Below are positions 51,294-60,530 of a DNA stretch of 64,000 nt, piece after piece. Source of the stretch: Microcoleus sp. bin48.metabat.b7b8b9.023 (lineage in GTDB: Bacteria; Cyanobacteriota; Cyanobacteriia; Cyanobacteriales; Microcoleaceae); contig NZ_JAAFKG010000030.1 in the NCBI RefSeq assembly GCF_013299185.1, forward strand, positions 1 through 64,000, in the 5' to 3' direction. The translations under genes and the position numbers were made by a program. The notes under the pieces are model-generated. The model made no database searches. It worked only from the letters and a program-made list of their open reading frames with translations, and had not been told where the DNA came from. How positions within the stretch are numbered: position 1 is the stretch's first letter; each line of letters begins with the position of its first letter.

Positions 51294-52967
51294 TCAGAGA
51301 ACCTCCAGAGAGAGTATGGTTTGGTCATCTTCCTGAACGGGATTGTCAGCTCGGATGTAAGCCAACAAATTGTCCAAGTTGAAGGAACCAGGCTCTTGAA
51401 TCAAAAGTTGCCAAAGCCCTTCTTGTTGTAGCATAGAACGGGTTTCTTCGCCCCCTGCGACCGCCTTAGTGGTCACGCTAGCTTCAGTAATCCCGTCACT
51501 TGTCAGCAGAAATACATCTCCTGACTTTAATTCGATCGCACCAGCTTTACCTTTCCAGACTGGCAATATCCCCAAGGGAATACCGCGAGCTTTGAGGAAA
51601 TTCGGCTCTGCTGGTGTTCCACCGCTAGCTGCTTGAGCTTTCACCTCTGAGTTAGACCAAACGATGGGATAAATGTGACCGGCATTAGCAAAAGCCAGGT
51701 GTCCCGTTGACGGAGTGTAACGAGCTACAACCATGGTAATAAAATGGTTGTTGCCGATCAGATCGTCAGCCATACTGCTGTTCATATTCTGCATCACTCT
51801 CTCGGGTTCGGGAGAAACTTCTTGAGAAAGTTCGCGCCGCATCACCGAAATCGCGCTAGCCATAAATAGAGCAGCCGGAACACCCTTACCGGAAACATCT
51901 CCCACAGCTATCCAAATATCCCCTTGAGAGTGGACGTAGACCTCAAAAAAGTCACCGCCAACTTCCCGCGCGGGATAGCAACAAGCTTGCACCCTGACAG
52001 TTTCAAAATCCGGCCAACTTTGGCGCAACAAGTTTGTTTGGATTTGGCGGGCCACCTCCAACTCGTTTTGCATCTGATTGGCTAAATCCAGAGTGCGCTG
52101 ATAGAGCTTAGCTTGAGACAGGGCGAGAGCAGCTTGAGCTGCTACACCTTCTATTAACTCTATCTCTTCTCCCGACCAAGGGTTAGTGCCACCTTGCTGA
52201 CACAGGGCTAGTACCGCCAGCAAGTCTTGCTGATAAGTTAGGGGCACAGCAATCTCAACCGAGTTACCGTCAGCCCCACTGTTGGCGCTGACTTGAGTTT
52301 GGCGGCTGGCTACGGCTTGAACCAGCAAATTTTCATCAAAAGAAAAGCTGCTAGGTTCGGCGTTTTGGGCTTGGTAGGGAAAGGTACTGGGTAATAGTCG
52401 ATCGACCTCTACCGGCCGCAGCATACAATAGTTGGCCTCAAAAGTTTGACCTACGGTTTGAACAATAGTTTGTACCATACTAGAGTAATCTAGCGACCCG
52501 CGAATCACGCTCATCACCTCATTAAACAGAGATTCCTTACGTAAAGCGCGACGCAGTGCAACGCTGCGCTGCTTGTAGTATTTGTAAGTTTCTGACGCTT
52601 GATTGATAACTGATTTCAGTTCTTCAGGATTCCACGGTTTGGTGATGTATTTGAAAACTTGACCTGCATTAATTGCCTCTACCAAGTCTTCAACATCGGT
52701 ATATCCCGTCAGCAGAATCCGAATTGTATCCGGAAAACGTTCGACTGTTTTCCCCAAGAACTCGGTACCATTCATTTCTGGCATCCGCTGGTCAGATATA
52801 ATCACCGCCATCTCGCCCTGTTCGTCTAGAACTTCCAGGGCGCTGAGGGCGCTATCTGCTTTGTAAACCTGAAAATCGCGTCGAAACGTCCGGTACAGCA
52901 AATCCAAGTTGTCGGGTTCGTCATCGACTACCATTAGTTTCAGTTTGCTTCCATCTCCCCGACTCAT
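51294..52967 (-). CDS. REC-GAF-PP2C response regulator phosphatase
   Basis: A 557-residue RsbU/SpoIIE-like serine phosphatase controlled by a receiver. REC: LKLMVVDDEPDNLDLLYRTF, phospho-acceptor in AVIISDQRMPEMNG, and YITKPWNPEELKSV. A GAF-like domain covers about 160-295. The PP2C (SpoIIE) domain starts near EVARQIQTNLLRQSWPDF, with metal-binding Asp in REVGGDFFEVY and WIAVGDVSGKGVPAALFMA, and later FLLTSDGITEA. It would dephosphorylate an anti-sigma antagonist, fitting the RsbW-like gene downstream. The ATG is at 52967. Confidence 0.93.
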   Translation of the reverse strand: MSRGDGSKLKLMVVDDEPDNLDLLYRTFRRDFQVYKADSALSALEVLDEQGEMAVIISDQRMPEMNGTEFLGKTVERFPDTIRILLTGYTDVEDLVEAINAGQVFKYITKPWNPEELKSVINQASETYKYYKQRSVALRRALRKESLFNEVMSVIRGSLDYSSMVQTIVQTVGQTFEANYCMLRPVEVDRLLPSTFPYQAQNAEPSSFSFDENLLVQAVASRQTQVSANSGADGNSVEIAVPLTYQQDLLAVLALCQQGGTNPWSGEEIELIEGVAAQAALALSQAKLYQRTLDLANQMQNELEVARQIQTNLLRQSWPDFETVRVQACCYPAREVGGDFFEVYVHSQGDIWIAVGDVSGKGVPAALFMASAISVMRRELSQEVSPEPERVMQNMNSSMADDLIGNNHFITMVVARYTPSTGHLAFANAGHIYPIVWSNSEVKAQAASGGTPAEPNFLKARGIPLGILPVWKGKAGAIELKSGDVFLLTSDGITEASVTTKAVAGGEETRSMLQQEGLWQLLIQEPGSFNLDNLLAYIRADNPVQEDDQTILSLEVL

Positions 52968-53187
52968 GCTATTCCCTACTCCTGGGCGAATTAATCAGGT
53001 CTAAAACTAGCTTGTCAAGTACCCTTGGCGGATTCAGCGGAGCCGAATCTGCGTGAGGGGTTTGGGTTTCATAGGTCAGTGCCATGACGCGTGATACTAC
53101 AAGGAAGTTCGGAACTTGCATCCGGTCGCGGCCTTGCCAGACCTCGCCGCCTTTGAGAGCTCGTCCTTTATTCCGCTTACTGCCGAA

Positions 53188-54090
53188 TCAAGTTAATTTT
53201 TCTGCCAGTCTGAGCTTAGCAGAACGAGAGCGGGGATTTCTAGCTAGTTCGTCGGATTGGGGGACGATCGGCTTTTTTGTCAGTACCTGCAAACACTCTG
53301 TTGCTCTCAACTGGTGCTTGACCGGCCTGTCTTCGAGACTGTGAAAAGTAATAATTCCCATTCTCCCACCGGGTTTTAACCATTTAGGCGCTTGGCTGAG
53401 GAAAGTATCTAAAGACGCAAGTTCGGAGTTGACAGCTATCCTTAAAGCTTGGAAAGTGCGGGTGGCGGGATGGATTCTACCGTTGCGCTGCTTGGGTGGG
53501 AAGGTAGACGCGATCGCGCCTGCGAGCTCTGTAGTCGTTTCAAAAGGACGCGATTGCACAATCCGTCTCGCGATGCGCCGAGACAGTCGTTCCTCGCCGT
53601 ACTTGTAAATAATATCTGCTAGTTTAACTTCTTCCCAGTGATTGATAATCTCTTCTGCGGTCAAAGATTGCTGCTGGTTCATACGCATATCTAATTTAGC
53701 GGCGTGGCGAAAACTAAAGCCTCGTTCCGGTGTATCGAACTGAGCAGAGCTAACGCCCAAGTCTGCTATAATACCATCAAATTTGGCATCAGAAGACTGA
53801 TATTGGGCAAAATTGCCGTGCCAAAACTCGACGGGCGAGTTAGCAAACCGGGCCCCGCAAAAACGGATGGCTTCTTCATCGCGATCGATCGCCACCACCG
53901 TCACATCAGGGGCGGCCGCCAAAATCAAACTCGTGTGTCCGCCGCCCCCAAGCGTCGCATCCAAATAGCGCCCGCCGGCACGCACAGCTAAACCCGTAAT
54001 TAATTCATTACCTAAAACTGGAACGTGATAGGTGTCAGCGCAGACATCCGATCCAGGGGTGTCCTTCTCAGAGAGCTCGATATCCTTCAT
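53188..54090 (-). CDS. rsmH: 16S rRNA m4C1402 methyltransferase RsmH
   Basis: A 300-residue RsmH (MraW) that N4-methylates C1402 in the decoding site of 16S rRNA. The AdoMet motif is [16 protein letters not shown], with [39 protein letters not shown] and [16 protein letters not shown] all typical, and the final [11 protein letters not shown] close to the usual LEDRIVK. I choose the ATG at 54090 ([10 protein letters not shown]); the frame reaches a TTG at 54120. It is divergent from ndhH with a gap of only 58 bp, so their promoters must overlap. Confidence 0.94.
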   Translation of the reverse strand: MKDIELSEKDTPGSDVCADTYHVPVLGNELITGLAVRAGGRYLDATLGGGGHTSLILAAAPDVTVVAIDRDEEAIRFCGARFANSPVEFWHGNFAQYQSSDAKFDGIIADLGVSSAQFDTPERGFSFRHAAKLDMRMNQQQSLTAEEIINHWEEVKLADIIYKYGEERLSRRIARRIVQSRPFETTTELAGAIASTFPPKQRNGRIHPATRTFQALRIAVNSELASLDTFLSQAPKWLKPGGRMGIITFHSLEDRPVKHQLRATECLQVLTKKPIVPQSDELARNPRSRSAKLRLAEKLT

Positions 54091-54148
54091 AATCAATAAA
54101 AGTGAAACAAAAATCAACAATAGTCAGTAATCATTAAGTCATTTAATT

Positions 54149-55333
54149 ATGTCAAGAATCGAGACTAGAACCGAACCAATGGTGCTCAACATGGGCCCGC
54201 ACCACCCATCCATGCACGGCGTACTGAGGTTAATTGTCACCCTAGACGGCGAAGACGTAGTAGACTGCGAGCCTGTTTTGGGCTATCTACACCGCGGCAT
54301 GGAAAAAATTGCCGAAAACCGCACCAACGTGATGTACGTCCCCTACGTGAGCCGCTGGGACTACGCTGCGGGGATGTTTAACGAAGCAGTCACAGTCAAT
54401 GCACCGGAAAAGTTAGCGAATATAGCTGTCCCCAAACGGGCGAGTTACATTCGGGTAATCATGCTGGAGTTGAACCGGATTGCTAACCACTTGATGTGGG
54501 TAGGGCCATTTTTGGCAGACGTGGGCGCGCAAACTCCCTTTTTCTACACTATGCGCGATCGCGAACCAATTCTCGACTTGTGGGAAGCAGCCACCGGCTA
54601 CCGCATGGTAAACAACAACTACTTCCGCATCGGCGGAGTCGCAGCAGATTTACCCTACGGTTGGGTAGACAAGTGCGAAGATTTCTGCGATTACTTCGTT
54701 CCTAAAATTGACGAATACGAACGCTTAATCACCAACAATCCGATCTTCCGCCGCCGGATTGAAGGACTGGGTACAATTTCCCGCGCCGAAGCGATTAACT
54801 GGGGACTATCCGGGCCGATGTTGCGGGGTTCCGGCGTAAATTGGGATTTGCGGAAAGTTGACCATTACGAATGTTACGACGACTTCGACTGGGAAGTTTG
54901 CACCGAAGCTGCGGGCGATTGTTTAGCCCGCTACTTAGTCCGAATTCGTGAGATGCGCGAGTCAGTTAAAATCCTCTATCAAGCTTTGAAAGCACTCCCC
55001 GGCGGCCCTTACGAAAACTTAGAAGCCAAGCGCTTAGAAAGCGGGCCAAAATCTGAGTGGAACAGTTTCGACTATCAGTTTATTGGCAAAAAAGTAGCGC
55101 CAACTTTCAAGATTCCTAAGGGCGAACATTACGTGCGTGTTGAAAGCGGCAAGGGTGAGTTGGGAATCTATATTATCGGCGATGACAGCGTGTTTCCTTG
55201 GCGCTGGAAGATTCGCGCTGCGGATTTCAATAATTTGCAGATTTTGCCCCACATCGTGCGCGGTGTAAAGATTGCGGACTTGGTGGCGATTCTGGGCAGT
55301 ATTGATATTATCATGGGTTCTGTCGATCGCTAG
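54149..55333 (+). CDS. ndhH: NAD(P)H-quinone oxidoreductase subunit H
   Basis: NdhH is the 49-kDa-type subunit of the thylakoid NDH-1 complex for respiration and cyclic electron flow; it lines the quinone-binding cavity. The 394-residue protein shows the canonical start [60 protein letters not shown], and the end [20 protein letters not shown] followed by DIIMGSVDR. Length is exactly as usual. It is single here, not with other ndh genes, which is normal in cyanobacteria. Confidence 0.98.
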   Translation: MSRIETRTEPMVLNMGPHHPSMHGVLRLIVTLDGEDVVDCEPVLGYLHRGMEKIAENRTNVMYVPYVSRWDYAAGMFNEAVTVNAPEKLANIAVPKRASYIRVIMLELNRIANHLMWVGPFLADVGAQTPFFYTMRDREPILDLWEAATGYRMVNNNYFRIGGVAADLPYGWVDKCEDFCDYFVPKIDEYERLITNNPIFRRRIEGLGTISRAEAINWGLSGPMLRGSGVNWDLRKVDHYECYDDFDWEVCTEAAGDCLARYLVRIREMRESVKILYQALKALPGGPYENLEAKRLESGPKSEWNSFDYQFIGKKVAPTFKIPKGEHYVRVESGKGELGIYIIGDDSVFPWRWKIRAADFNNLQILPHIVRGVKIADLVAILGSIDIIMGSVDR

Positions 55334-55541
55334 ATGAAAAAAGGGCGTTAGCGAAGCCCTCGAAGAGGATCGTATTTTTGGGCTATTTGCTAAAAAGTGC
55401 GAGATCCCTTTTTTTGAATCATATACAGTCCTGGGCGCATAATACCAAAGAAACCGGGTTTTTTACTTCAACTGTCGGCTACAACGAAAGATTTCGTAAA
55501 AACCCGGTTTCTGATTACCCATGAGTCTGGGACTGTATATA
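55334..55541. repeat. spacer with AAACCCGGTTTCT hairpin
   Basis: GAAACCGGGTTTTTTAC (about 55451) and AAAAACCCGGTTTCTG (about 55499) form inverted arms around a 30-nt loop, possibly ending the ndhH transcript. Confidence 0.6.
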
Positions 55542-56204
55542 TTAACAGTAACGAAAATCTACCTCGGTTCCGCACTGCGTGCAAGTACCCTCAGAACAAT
55601 CATCAGATCCTCCTGACCAGTCAAAGTTTGTGCCTTTGCAGTACGGACAATACTTAGTTAAAGATAAAATTTCAGTGGGGACGCACTTCCATCTGGGTAA
55701 AGTAACAGCTACCTCTGACTCTAGGGAAGTAAATGTATTGACAGGTAAACGATGTACTTGATTGACTAATTCATTGACTTTTGTAATTAATTCATTAACA
55801 TTTTCGACCCACAAGTAGCCACAGCGGACAGCACGACTGATTAAAATATTTCTTTTTTCTTCAATAAATATTTGATTTCCGTTGGGGTCGATCGCCCTAC
55901 ATTCCCACCCTGCAAATAGAAGAACTTCTTGTGAGTAATTCGCTATCAAACCTGGAATGTTATTGAGTTGTGGTTCAGCAAGACAAGCGATCCATAGATC
56001 CCAGTCAACTCTTTTGCATCTTTGTGAAGAAATACAATTTTTCAACAAATTATCAAAAGCGATTATATCCTTGTCTACGCCTCTGTGACCTAAGTAAATA
56101 CCACGTCTTTTTGTATCTGCTAAATTAAAGATGCCTAGATAATGCGGCAATAATAAGTGGCTCGATTTTTTAAACTCTTCTAAACAAGATTCGGGTGGTA
56201 TCAT
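55542..56204 (-). CDS. hypothetical protein with C-terminal zinc ribbon
   Basis: A 220-residue protein I cannot assign. The C-terminus has CPYC and, 20 residues later, CTQC, a zinc ribbon (KYCPYCKGTNFDWSGG). The central part (RVDWDLWIACLAEPQLNNIP, LLFAGWECRAIDPNGNQIF) has no motif I know. No membrane helix is visible. It may be a small accessory protein acquired by transfer; base composition is a bit AT-rich relative to ndhH. Confidence 0.7.
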   Translation of the reverse strand: MIPPESCLEEFKKSSHLLLPHYLGIFNLADTKRRGIYLGHRGVDKDIIAFDNLLKNCISSQRCKRVDWDLWIACLAEPQLNNIPGLIANYSQEVLLFAGWECRAIDPNGNQIFIEEKRNILISRAVRCGYLWVENVNELITKVNELVNQVHRLPVNTFTSLESEVAVTLPRWKCVPTEILSLTKYCPYCKGTNFDWSGGSDDCSEGTCTQCGTEVDFRYC

Positions 56205-56451
56205 AAAGAAGTTTTATATTTAAAAGCTAAGGCTAGCTTATCACAGCGATAGAAAATTGCCAATCTCAAATCTCAATTTTGCGATCGGCTGCAAAATGAT
56301 ATAATAAATTTTGAAAAACAGAGATGTTATAGAATGAATGCCAAATTTATGAACATCAAAATTTCTCTCTTTTCTCTTCCTCTGCGCCCTCTGCGCCCTC
56401 TGCGGTAAAAAAATCTTTATTTCATAAATAAAATAACATCAACTATAAACT
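56205..56451. other. intergenic
   Basis: No gene is seen. CTCTGCGCCCTCTGCGCCCT repeats lie at about 56380-56406. Confidence 0.6.
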
Positions 56452-57666
56452 ATGACAGTGCAGCAATTAGATATTAACGACAGCAACCCGGAACTCTGCG
56501 CTTTAATCAGCGAAAGAATTGCCGCAAGTCCCCAGCAGCGCATTACCTTTGCGGAATATATGGATTTGGCACTATATCACCCGCAGTATGGTTATTATAA
56601 TGGCGATCGCCCGAACATCGGCAAACAAGGAGATTTTATCACCTCCCCTCATTGGAGTGCAGATTTTGCTGAAGTTTTGGGCGAGCAATTTGTGGAAATG
56701 TGGCAAATTCTCGGCAAACCTCATCCTTTTACTATAGTAGAAATGGGTGCGGGGCGGGGAACCTTTGCCACACATTTACTGCAATACCTACAACGACAAT
56801 ATCCCGATTTATTTAAAATTTTAGAATACATTATTGTTGAAATATCTCCTGTACAGCAAGCGGTGCAGCAGCAAAACTTAGCTGAATTCAAAATAGTAAA
56901 GTGGTGCAAGTGGGATGAAATAGCTAATAACTCGATTGTCGGCTGCTTCTTTTCTAACGAGTTAGTAGATGCTTTTCCAGTTCATCAATTTATCGTCGAA
57001 CAAGGGCAACTTCGGGAAATTTACGTTACCGCAAACGAAGAAAAAAACGAACAATCTGGGACTAAGTTTATTGAAGTAGTAGGCGAACTTTCAAATCCTA
57101 AGATTGCCGAATATTTTGATTTAGTAGGAATTGATTTATCGGCGAGTGTCTATGCGGATGGTTATCGCAGTGAAGTTAATTTAGCAGCTTTAGAGTGGAT
57201 AAAAACAGTTGCAGAAAAATTGCAGCGCGGTTATTTGTTAACAATTGATTACGGTCATCCGGCGCACCGCTATTACAATCCGAGACGCACAGAGGGAACG
57301 CTGCAATGTTATTATCGCCACCGCTATCACAGCAATCCTTATATTAATGTGGGGTGGCAAGATTTAACTGCCCATGCTGATTTTACGGCGCTGGAAAAAC
57401 AAGGTGAATTGTGCGGCTTGGAGATGATGGGTTTTACTCAGCAGGCTTGGTTTTTGATGGTGTTGGGTGTGGGCGATAGAATTGCTTCTCTATCTGCAAA
57501 TGATGCACAAGTATTGGATTTGGCAACATTTTTACGCAGGCGGGAAGCGCTGTATCAATTGATCGATCAGATGGGTTTGGGGGGGTTTGGGGTTTTGGTG
57601 CAGTGTAAGGGGCTGAGTGAGGAGGAGAAAGGGGAAAAGATTAAAGGCTTGAAAGTGCCAGATTAG
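56452..57666 (+). CDS. MidA/NDUFAF7-family SAM-dependent methyltransferase
   Basis: A 404-residue class I methyltransferase of the PF02636 (DUF185) family. Mitochondrial NDUFAF7 methylates an Arg of complex I subunit NDUFS2, the NdhH homologue. Motif I is TIVEMGAGRGTFATHLLQYL, with DYGHPAHRYYNPRRTEGTLQ and HADFTALEKQGELCGLEMMG also typical. QYGYYNGDRPNIGKQGDFIT is the family start signature. That it lies near ndhH here is suggestive of an NDH-1 assembly role but may be chance. Length is normal. Confidence 0.9.
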   Translation: MTVQQLDINDSNPELCALISERIAASPQQRITFAEYMDLALYHPQYGYYNGDRPNIGKQGDFITSPHWSADFAEVLGEQFVEMWQILGKPHPFTIVEMGAGRGTFATHLLQYLQRQYPDLFKILEYIIVEISPVQQAVQQQNLAEFKIVKWCKWDEIANNSIVGCFFSNELVDAFPVHQFIVEQGQLREIYVTANEEKNEQSGTKFIEVVGELSNPKIAEYFDLVGIDLSASVYADGYRSEVNLAALEWIKTVAEKLQRGYLLTIDYGHPAHRYYNPRRTEGTLQCYYRHRYHSNPYINVGWQDLTAHADFTALEKQGELCGLEMMGFTQQAWFLMVLGVGDRIASLSANDAQVLDLATFLRRREALYQLIDQMGLGGFGVLVQCKGLSEEEKGEKIKGLKVPD

Positions 57667-57817
57667 TTATTTAGATTAGTTTTTTCAGTTGATATTTGGA
57701 CTTAATTTGGTTCCAAAAATCTTGATTTACAGTCAACTAATAGAGTAAGAGGGCTGAAGCCCAACAACGTACCTCATCTTTCTGAGAATTGATATAATTT
57801 TACTTCCTGAGTTATTT
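57667..57817. other. spacer with partial palindromic repeat
   Basis: GAGGGCTGAAGCCCAACAAC at about 57749 is a single arm of the repeat found at 11742-11811. Confidence 0.6.
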
Positions 57818-58435
57818 CTAGTGGATCGCAAGACCGTATTTATGTGCGGACTCTAGAGAAACGTCTGGAAGGTTGAGCAGCAGTTCATCCCATGTAATGT
57901 GATTTTGTAAAGCCTCTACAACTACTCGCAGCGGCTCAGATAAAATGGTTTGAAAGTCTGCTTCTTCAGGAAACTGAATTTTAAATGCTAATTGCTCTTG
58001 AGGAGGTGTGAATTGAGCATTAACATTGTCGCGATTTCCTCTTGCATCAACGCGATACCAGCCTACTTTGGGTAAGTAAATGGCATTGAAACCGTGCAAG
58101 GTGTAGGGCGCACCTTTGTCATCAAAGCTCAATCTTTGGTAGCAAAAACCTGCGGGAATGTTGTTAGCCCTCAGCAATGCTGCTAATAAGTGACTTTTCG
58201 CAAAGCAATAACCTGTTTTGTGCTCCAGTACGTCTGATGCTCGACAGGTGACGGGATTCATCTGATAGTCGTAGCTGTGGCGAATTTCGTCTCGAACCCA
58301 CTCAAAACTAGATTGGGCGATCGCCTCTGATGTATGATGTTGTGATGCTATCTTGTTCGCGAGTGCTAAAATTGCGGGATGATCGCGATCGATAATGTCA
58401 GTCGCTGCTAAATAGGTTTTCATTTCTGGAATCAT
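57818..58435 (-). CDS. transglutaminase-like cysteine protease-fold protein
   Basis: A 205-residue protein of the transglutaminase-like superfamily. The catalytic triad can be read: Cys in HKTGYCFAKSHLLAALLR, His in YTLHGFNAIYL, and Asp in GWYRVDARGN. FEWVRDEIRHSYDYQMNPVT is the typical upstream part. Bacterial members are proteases or peptide-modifying enzymes; the substrate here is unknown. Its start overlaps the end of the macro-domain gene by 38 bp (26 bp if the fifth codon ATG is used), suggesting translational coupling. Confidence 0.85.
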   Translation of the reverse strand: MIPEMKTYLAATDIIDRDHPAILALANKIASQHHTSEAIAQSSFEWVRDEIRHSYDYQMNPVTCRASDVLEHKTGYCFAKSHLLAALLRANNIPAGFCYQRLSFDDKGAPYTLHGFNAIYLPKVGWYRVDARGNRDNVNAQFTPPQEQLAFKIQFPEEADFQTILSEPLRVVVEALQNHITWDELLLNLPDVSLESAHKYGLAIH

Positions 58436-58955
58436 TTTTCTGATAGCCTTTATGCCTGAGAATTGCTACAATCTTCTCATAAACCTGATGATTCTCCCAA
58501 TCGAAGCAGCAAAAAGTTATGTTTTGAGGAGCGCCGTTTTTTTGGATTTGTTCGTAGCAGATTTTGACTGCAATCTCACCTGCTAAATCCTTGGGATATT
58601 TGTAAATGCCGGTGCTAATGCAAGGAAATGCGATACTCTCGAACTTTTGCTCGATCGCGATTTCCATGCACTTGCGGTAACATTGGGCTAAGAGTTGGGG
58701 TTCTCCGCAGCCACCTCCTTGCCATACGGGGCCTACGGTGTGGATTATGAAGCGCGCAGGTAAGCGATATCCTTTTGTGAGTTTAGCATCCCCGGTTTTG
58801 CATCCTCGGAGCGATCGACATTCGTCTAGAAGTTTCGGGCCTGCTGCTTTGTGGATTGCGCCATCTACTCCACCACCTCCCAGCAAACTGGTATTTGCAG
58901 CATTGACGATCGCATCTACTTTCAGTTGTGTGATGTTGCCTAAAATAATTTGCAT
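58398..58955 (-). CDS. macro-domain protein (ADP-ribose hydrolase type)
   Basis: A 185-residue macro domain of the MacroD/YmdB group, which removes acetyl or ADP-ribosyl groups from O-acetyl-ADP-ribose or mono-ADP-ribosylated proteins. Key motifs: ITQLKVDAIVNAANTSLLGG, GGVDGAIHKAAGP, ARFIIHTVGPVW and FPCISTGIYKYP. The core domain ends near residue 170; the last 15 residues overlap the next gene. Co-occurrence with a transglutaminase-fold gene is notable. Confidence 0.92.
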   Translation of the reverse strand: MQIILGNITQLKVDAIVNAANTSLLGGGGVDGAIHKAAGPKLLDECRSLRGCKTGDAKLTKGYRLPARFIIHTVGPVWQGGGCGEPQLLAQCYRKCMEIAIEQKFESIAFPCISTGIYKYPKDLAGEIAVKICYEQIQKNGAPQNITFCCFDWENHQVYEKIVAILRHKGYQKNDSRNENLFSSD

Positions 58956-59049
58956 AAAAATAATTCAGCTTTAAAAGCCCATACATATAATGATACAGAT
59001 GGAGTGAGTGCGATCGCCACGAAATGAACAATTTGCGATCGCATCAAAT

Positions 59050-59219
59050 CCCAGATTCAGTACAAGCTAGATTCAAATCATCAATCAACCCCAATTGTTC
59101 GGCCCAGTCTGTTAAGTAACCCTGCTCCAAATGCTCAGCTTGGACTTTCATAATTCCCAAAACATCAGTCCATCGAAATTGAGACGAATGAAATGACCTC
59201 GTTCGGGGATGTAGTTTAC
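59050..59219 (-). pseudogene. fused fragments: MazF start and DVLGIMKVQ-type C-terminus
   Basis: Directly after the MazE-type antitoxin, one frame reads VNYIPERGHFIRLNF, the typical start of MazF toxins. At about 59175 it runs out, and a different frame reads RWTDVLGIMKVQAEHLEQGY then LTDWAEQLGLIDDLN, a C-terminus common in a family of cyanobacterial nucleotidyltransferase-like proteins. So a deletion seems to have joined the head of mazF with the tail of another gene. Confidence 0.55.
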
Positions 59220-59464
59220 CAAACTTCTTCTCCTTCTGGTTTTCCCCAAGAGATTTCTTCGCTGGGTTCTATTTCGCCTGTTAATAGTTCATCTAGGGTA
59301 TATTTGGAAATTTTCTGATTGACAGGTTCTATGACCATTTTTCCATTTTCTATACTGCAAATTACGGAATCATCTGCTTTCAGATTGAACAATTTTACAA
59401 TATAGTCCGGTATTGGCAAAGCTAAGGAATTACCCAAGTTGCTGAGGTGTATTTTTGCTGTCAT
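59216..59464 (-). CDS. AbrB/MazE-type antitoxin
   Basis: An 82-residue SpoVT-AbrB swapped-hairpin protein. KIHLSNLGNSLALPIPDYIV is the DNA-binding barrel (usual form KWGNSLAVRIP), and the acidic tail LTGEIEPSEEISWGKPEGEE is the toxin-neutralising part of MazE antitoxins. Its stop overlaps the first codon of a MazF-like fragment, so this was a mazEF operon whose toxin has been deleted. It may now act only as an orphan antitoxin or repressor. Confidence 0.8.
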   Translation of the reverse strand: MTAKIHLSNLGNSLALPIPDYIVKLFNLKADDSVICSIENGKMVIEPVNQKISKYTLDELLTGEIEPSEEISWGKPEGEEVW

Positions 59465-59659
59465 ACATTTGCGATTTTAATGCTCAGGTTTATCTATTAT
59501 AACCGCTAGATAAGGTTGGGCGCGATCGCGCGCAGGGGTTTAGAAACCGGGTTTCTTCGGAAAATCTCGTGGGGAGGCGTCAATTGTCGCAGAAACCCGG
59601 TTTCTTGGATTTCGCGGGGGGACTCAGAAACGGGGTTTCTTCACAAACCTAGTCAACGA
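59465..59659. repeat. GAAACCCGGTTTCT repeats
   Basis: Three imperfect copies of AGAAACCGGGTTTCTTCGG and its inverse lie at about 59538-59642. No gene is seen. Confidence 0.75.
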
Positions 59660-59897
59660 TTAAAGTTCAGACAAGTAGAAAATCAGGTAATCATCGATCG
59701 GAAAACTCCGTACATTTTCCATTAACTCATCCCGATTGCGTCCCAGAAGGAGGAAACTGCGAGAGGGTTTGACACTTATTGTTAATTCTGTTGAGAAAGC
59801 TTTCTGCTGCATCAAAACCGCTGCGATCGGCAATATAGTCCATAATGTTTTCTATATCCCGACTTGCCGGAACTGTAAATCTACAAATCTGATTCAT
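59660..59897 (-). pseudogene. ParE-type toxin, frameshifted and truncated
   Basis: The ATG at 59895-59897 overlaps the antitoxin stop (ATGA). The frame reads MNQICRFTVPASRDIENIMD, YIADRSGFDAAESFLNRINN, KCQTLSQFP and soon stops at 59727. In the next frame GRNRDELMENVRSFPIDDYL and IFYLSEL continue to a stop at 59660. Together they match ParE/RelE-fold toxins up to the YLIFY strand; the last strand is missing. A single-base indel near 59745 plus a C-terminal loss have inactivated it. Confidence 0.8.
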
Positions 59898-60148
59898 CTA
59901 TCTGCTTGCGTGCGACGTTGTTGCAGCTTTAAGCGCAAACTCCGAAACATATCTTCAGCATTAATTACTTCACCTCGATCGGCCGCATCCATTCCCAGAC
60001 GAATTTCTTGCTGGAGTTCTTTGAATCGTCCTTTATAGATATCTTCCCATTTATCGGACTGCAAGAGTTTGATGAAAGCTAAGACTTCTTGTTGCTGATC
60101 TGGCGATAAGACCTTGACATTTTCCAAAATAGCTTGTTCGACGGTCAT
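59894..60148 (-). CDS. antitoxin, chimeric type (ParD-like C-terminus)
   Basis: An 84-residue antitoxin. Residues 1-49 (MTVEQAILENVKVLSPDQQQ onward) are almost the same as in the second antitoxin at 62715-63020, differing at one or two positions. From residue 50 it differs: LGMDAADRGEVINAEDMFRS is a ParD-like toxin-binding helix. ATGA overlap couples it to the broken parE downstream. The promoter TTGCTG-17-TATAAT lies upstream. Confidence 0.8.
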   Translation of the reverse strand: MTVEQAILENVKVLSPDQQQEVLAFIKLLQSDKWEDIYKGRFKELQQEIRLGMDAADRGEVINAEDMFRSLRLKLQQRRTQADR

Positions 60149-60530
60149 AATTATCTGTTTCCTTTTGATTGCTATTTGTACAATCGAGTAACAAGATTAT
60201 ATCAAACGGGTGGCTCAACAGCAATTCGGGGGTGAGTTCAATTGCGATCGGTTGTGGATCGCTCAATTAAATCGCAAATAACTTCCAGGTAGCGTCGCAA
60301 CTGCTACAGTATTTCCCAACAGATCGAAAAACTAAATGATTAAGAAAATAGTCAATTTGACTCATCTCATCTAGATTAATCTATTTTTATGCTATCGTGT
60401 GATTTGATTAAAGAGTAGCTCACCGACTTGTGCTACCGTCTAGGGGTTGCGATTGGCTTCCCTGGTGTCGCAGGCGATCGCGAGCCGGAAAAAATCCCAT
60501 CCTCTTATCCCACATTCCCAATCCTCCATT
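60149..60530. other. intergenic with toxin stub and repeat
   Basis: On the minus strand, upstream of the antitoxin promoter, PQPIAIELTPELL is readable, the same beginning as the RelE-like toxin at 62746. The 40-bp repeat TCGCAAATAACTTCCAGGTA sits at 60272-60291. No intact gene lies here; an open frame continues from the radical SAM gene to a TTG at 60447 but lacks support. Confidence 0.6.
60196..60224 (-). promoter_or_regulatory. promoter of the first antitoxin module
   Basis: On the minus strand TTGCTG (60219-60224) and TATAAT (60196-60201) are 17 bp apart, a near-consensus sigma-70 promoter 48 bp upstream of the antitoxin ATG. The same promoter is found upstream of the second module. Confidence 0.75.

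Noticed and set aside
60051-60266. 71-codon minus-strand frame beginning MSDPQPIAIELTP
   Set aside because: Only the first dozen residues match a RelE-like toxin; the rest is the antitoxin promoter and antisense or out-of-frame antitoxin sequence, so it is a stub and not a gene.
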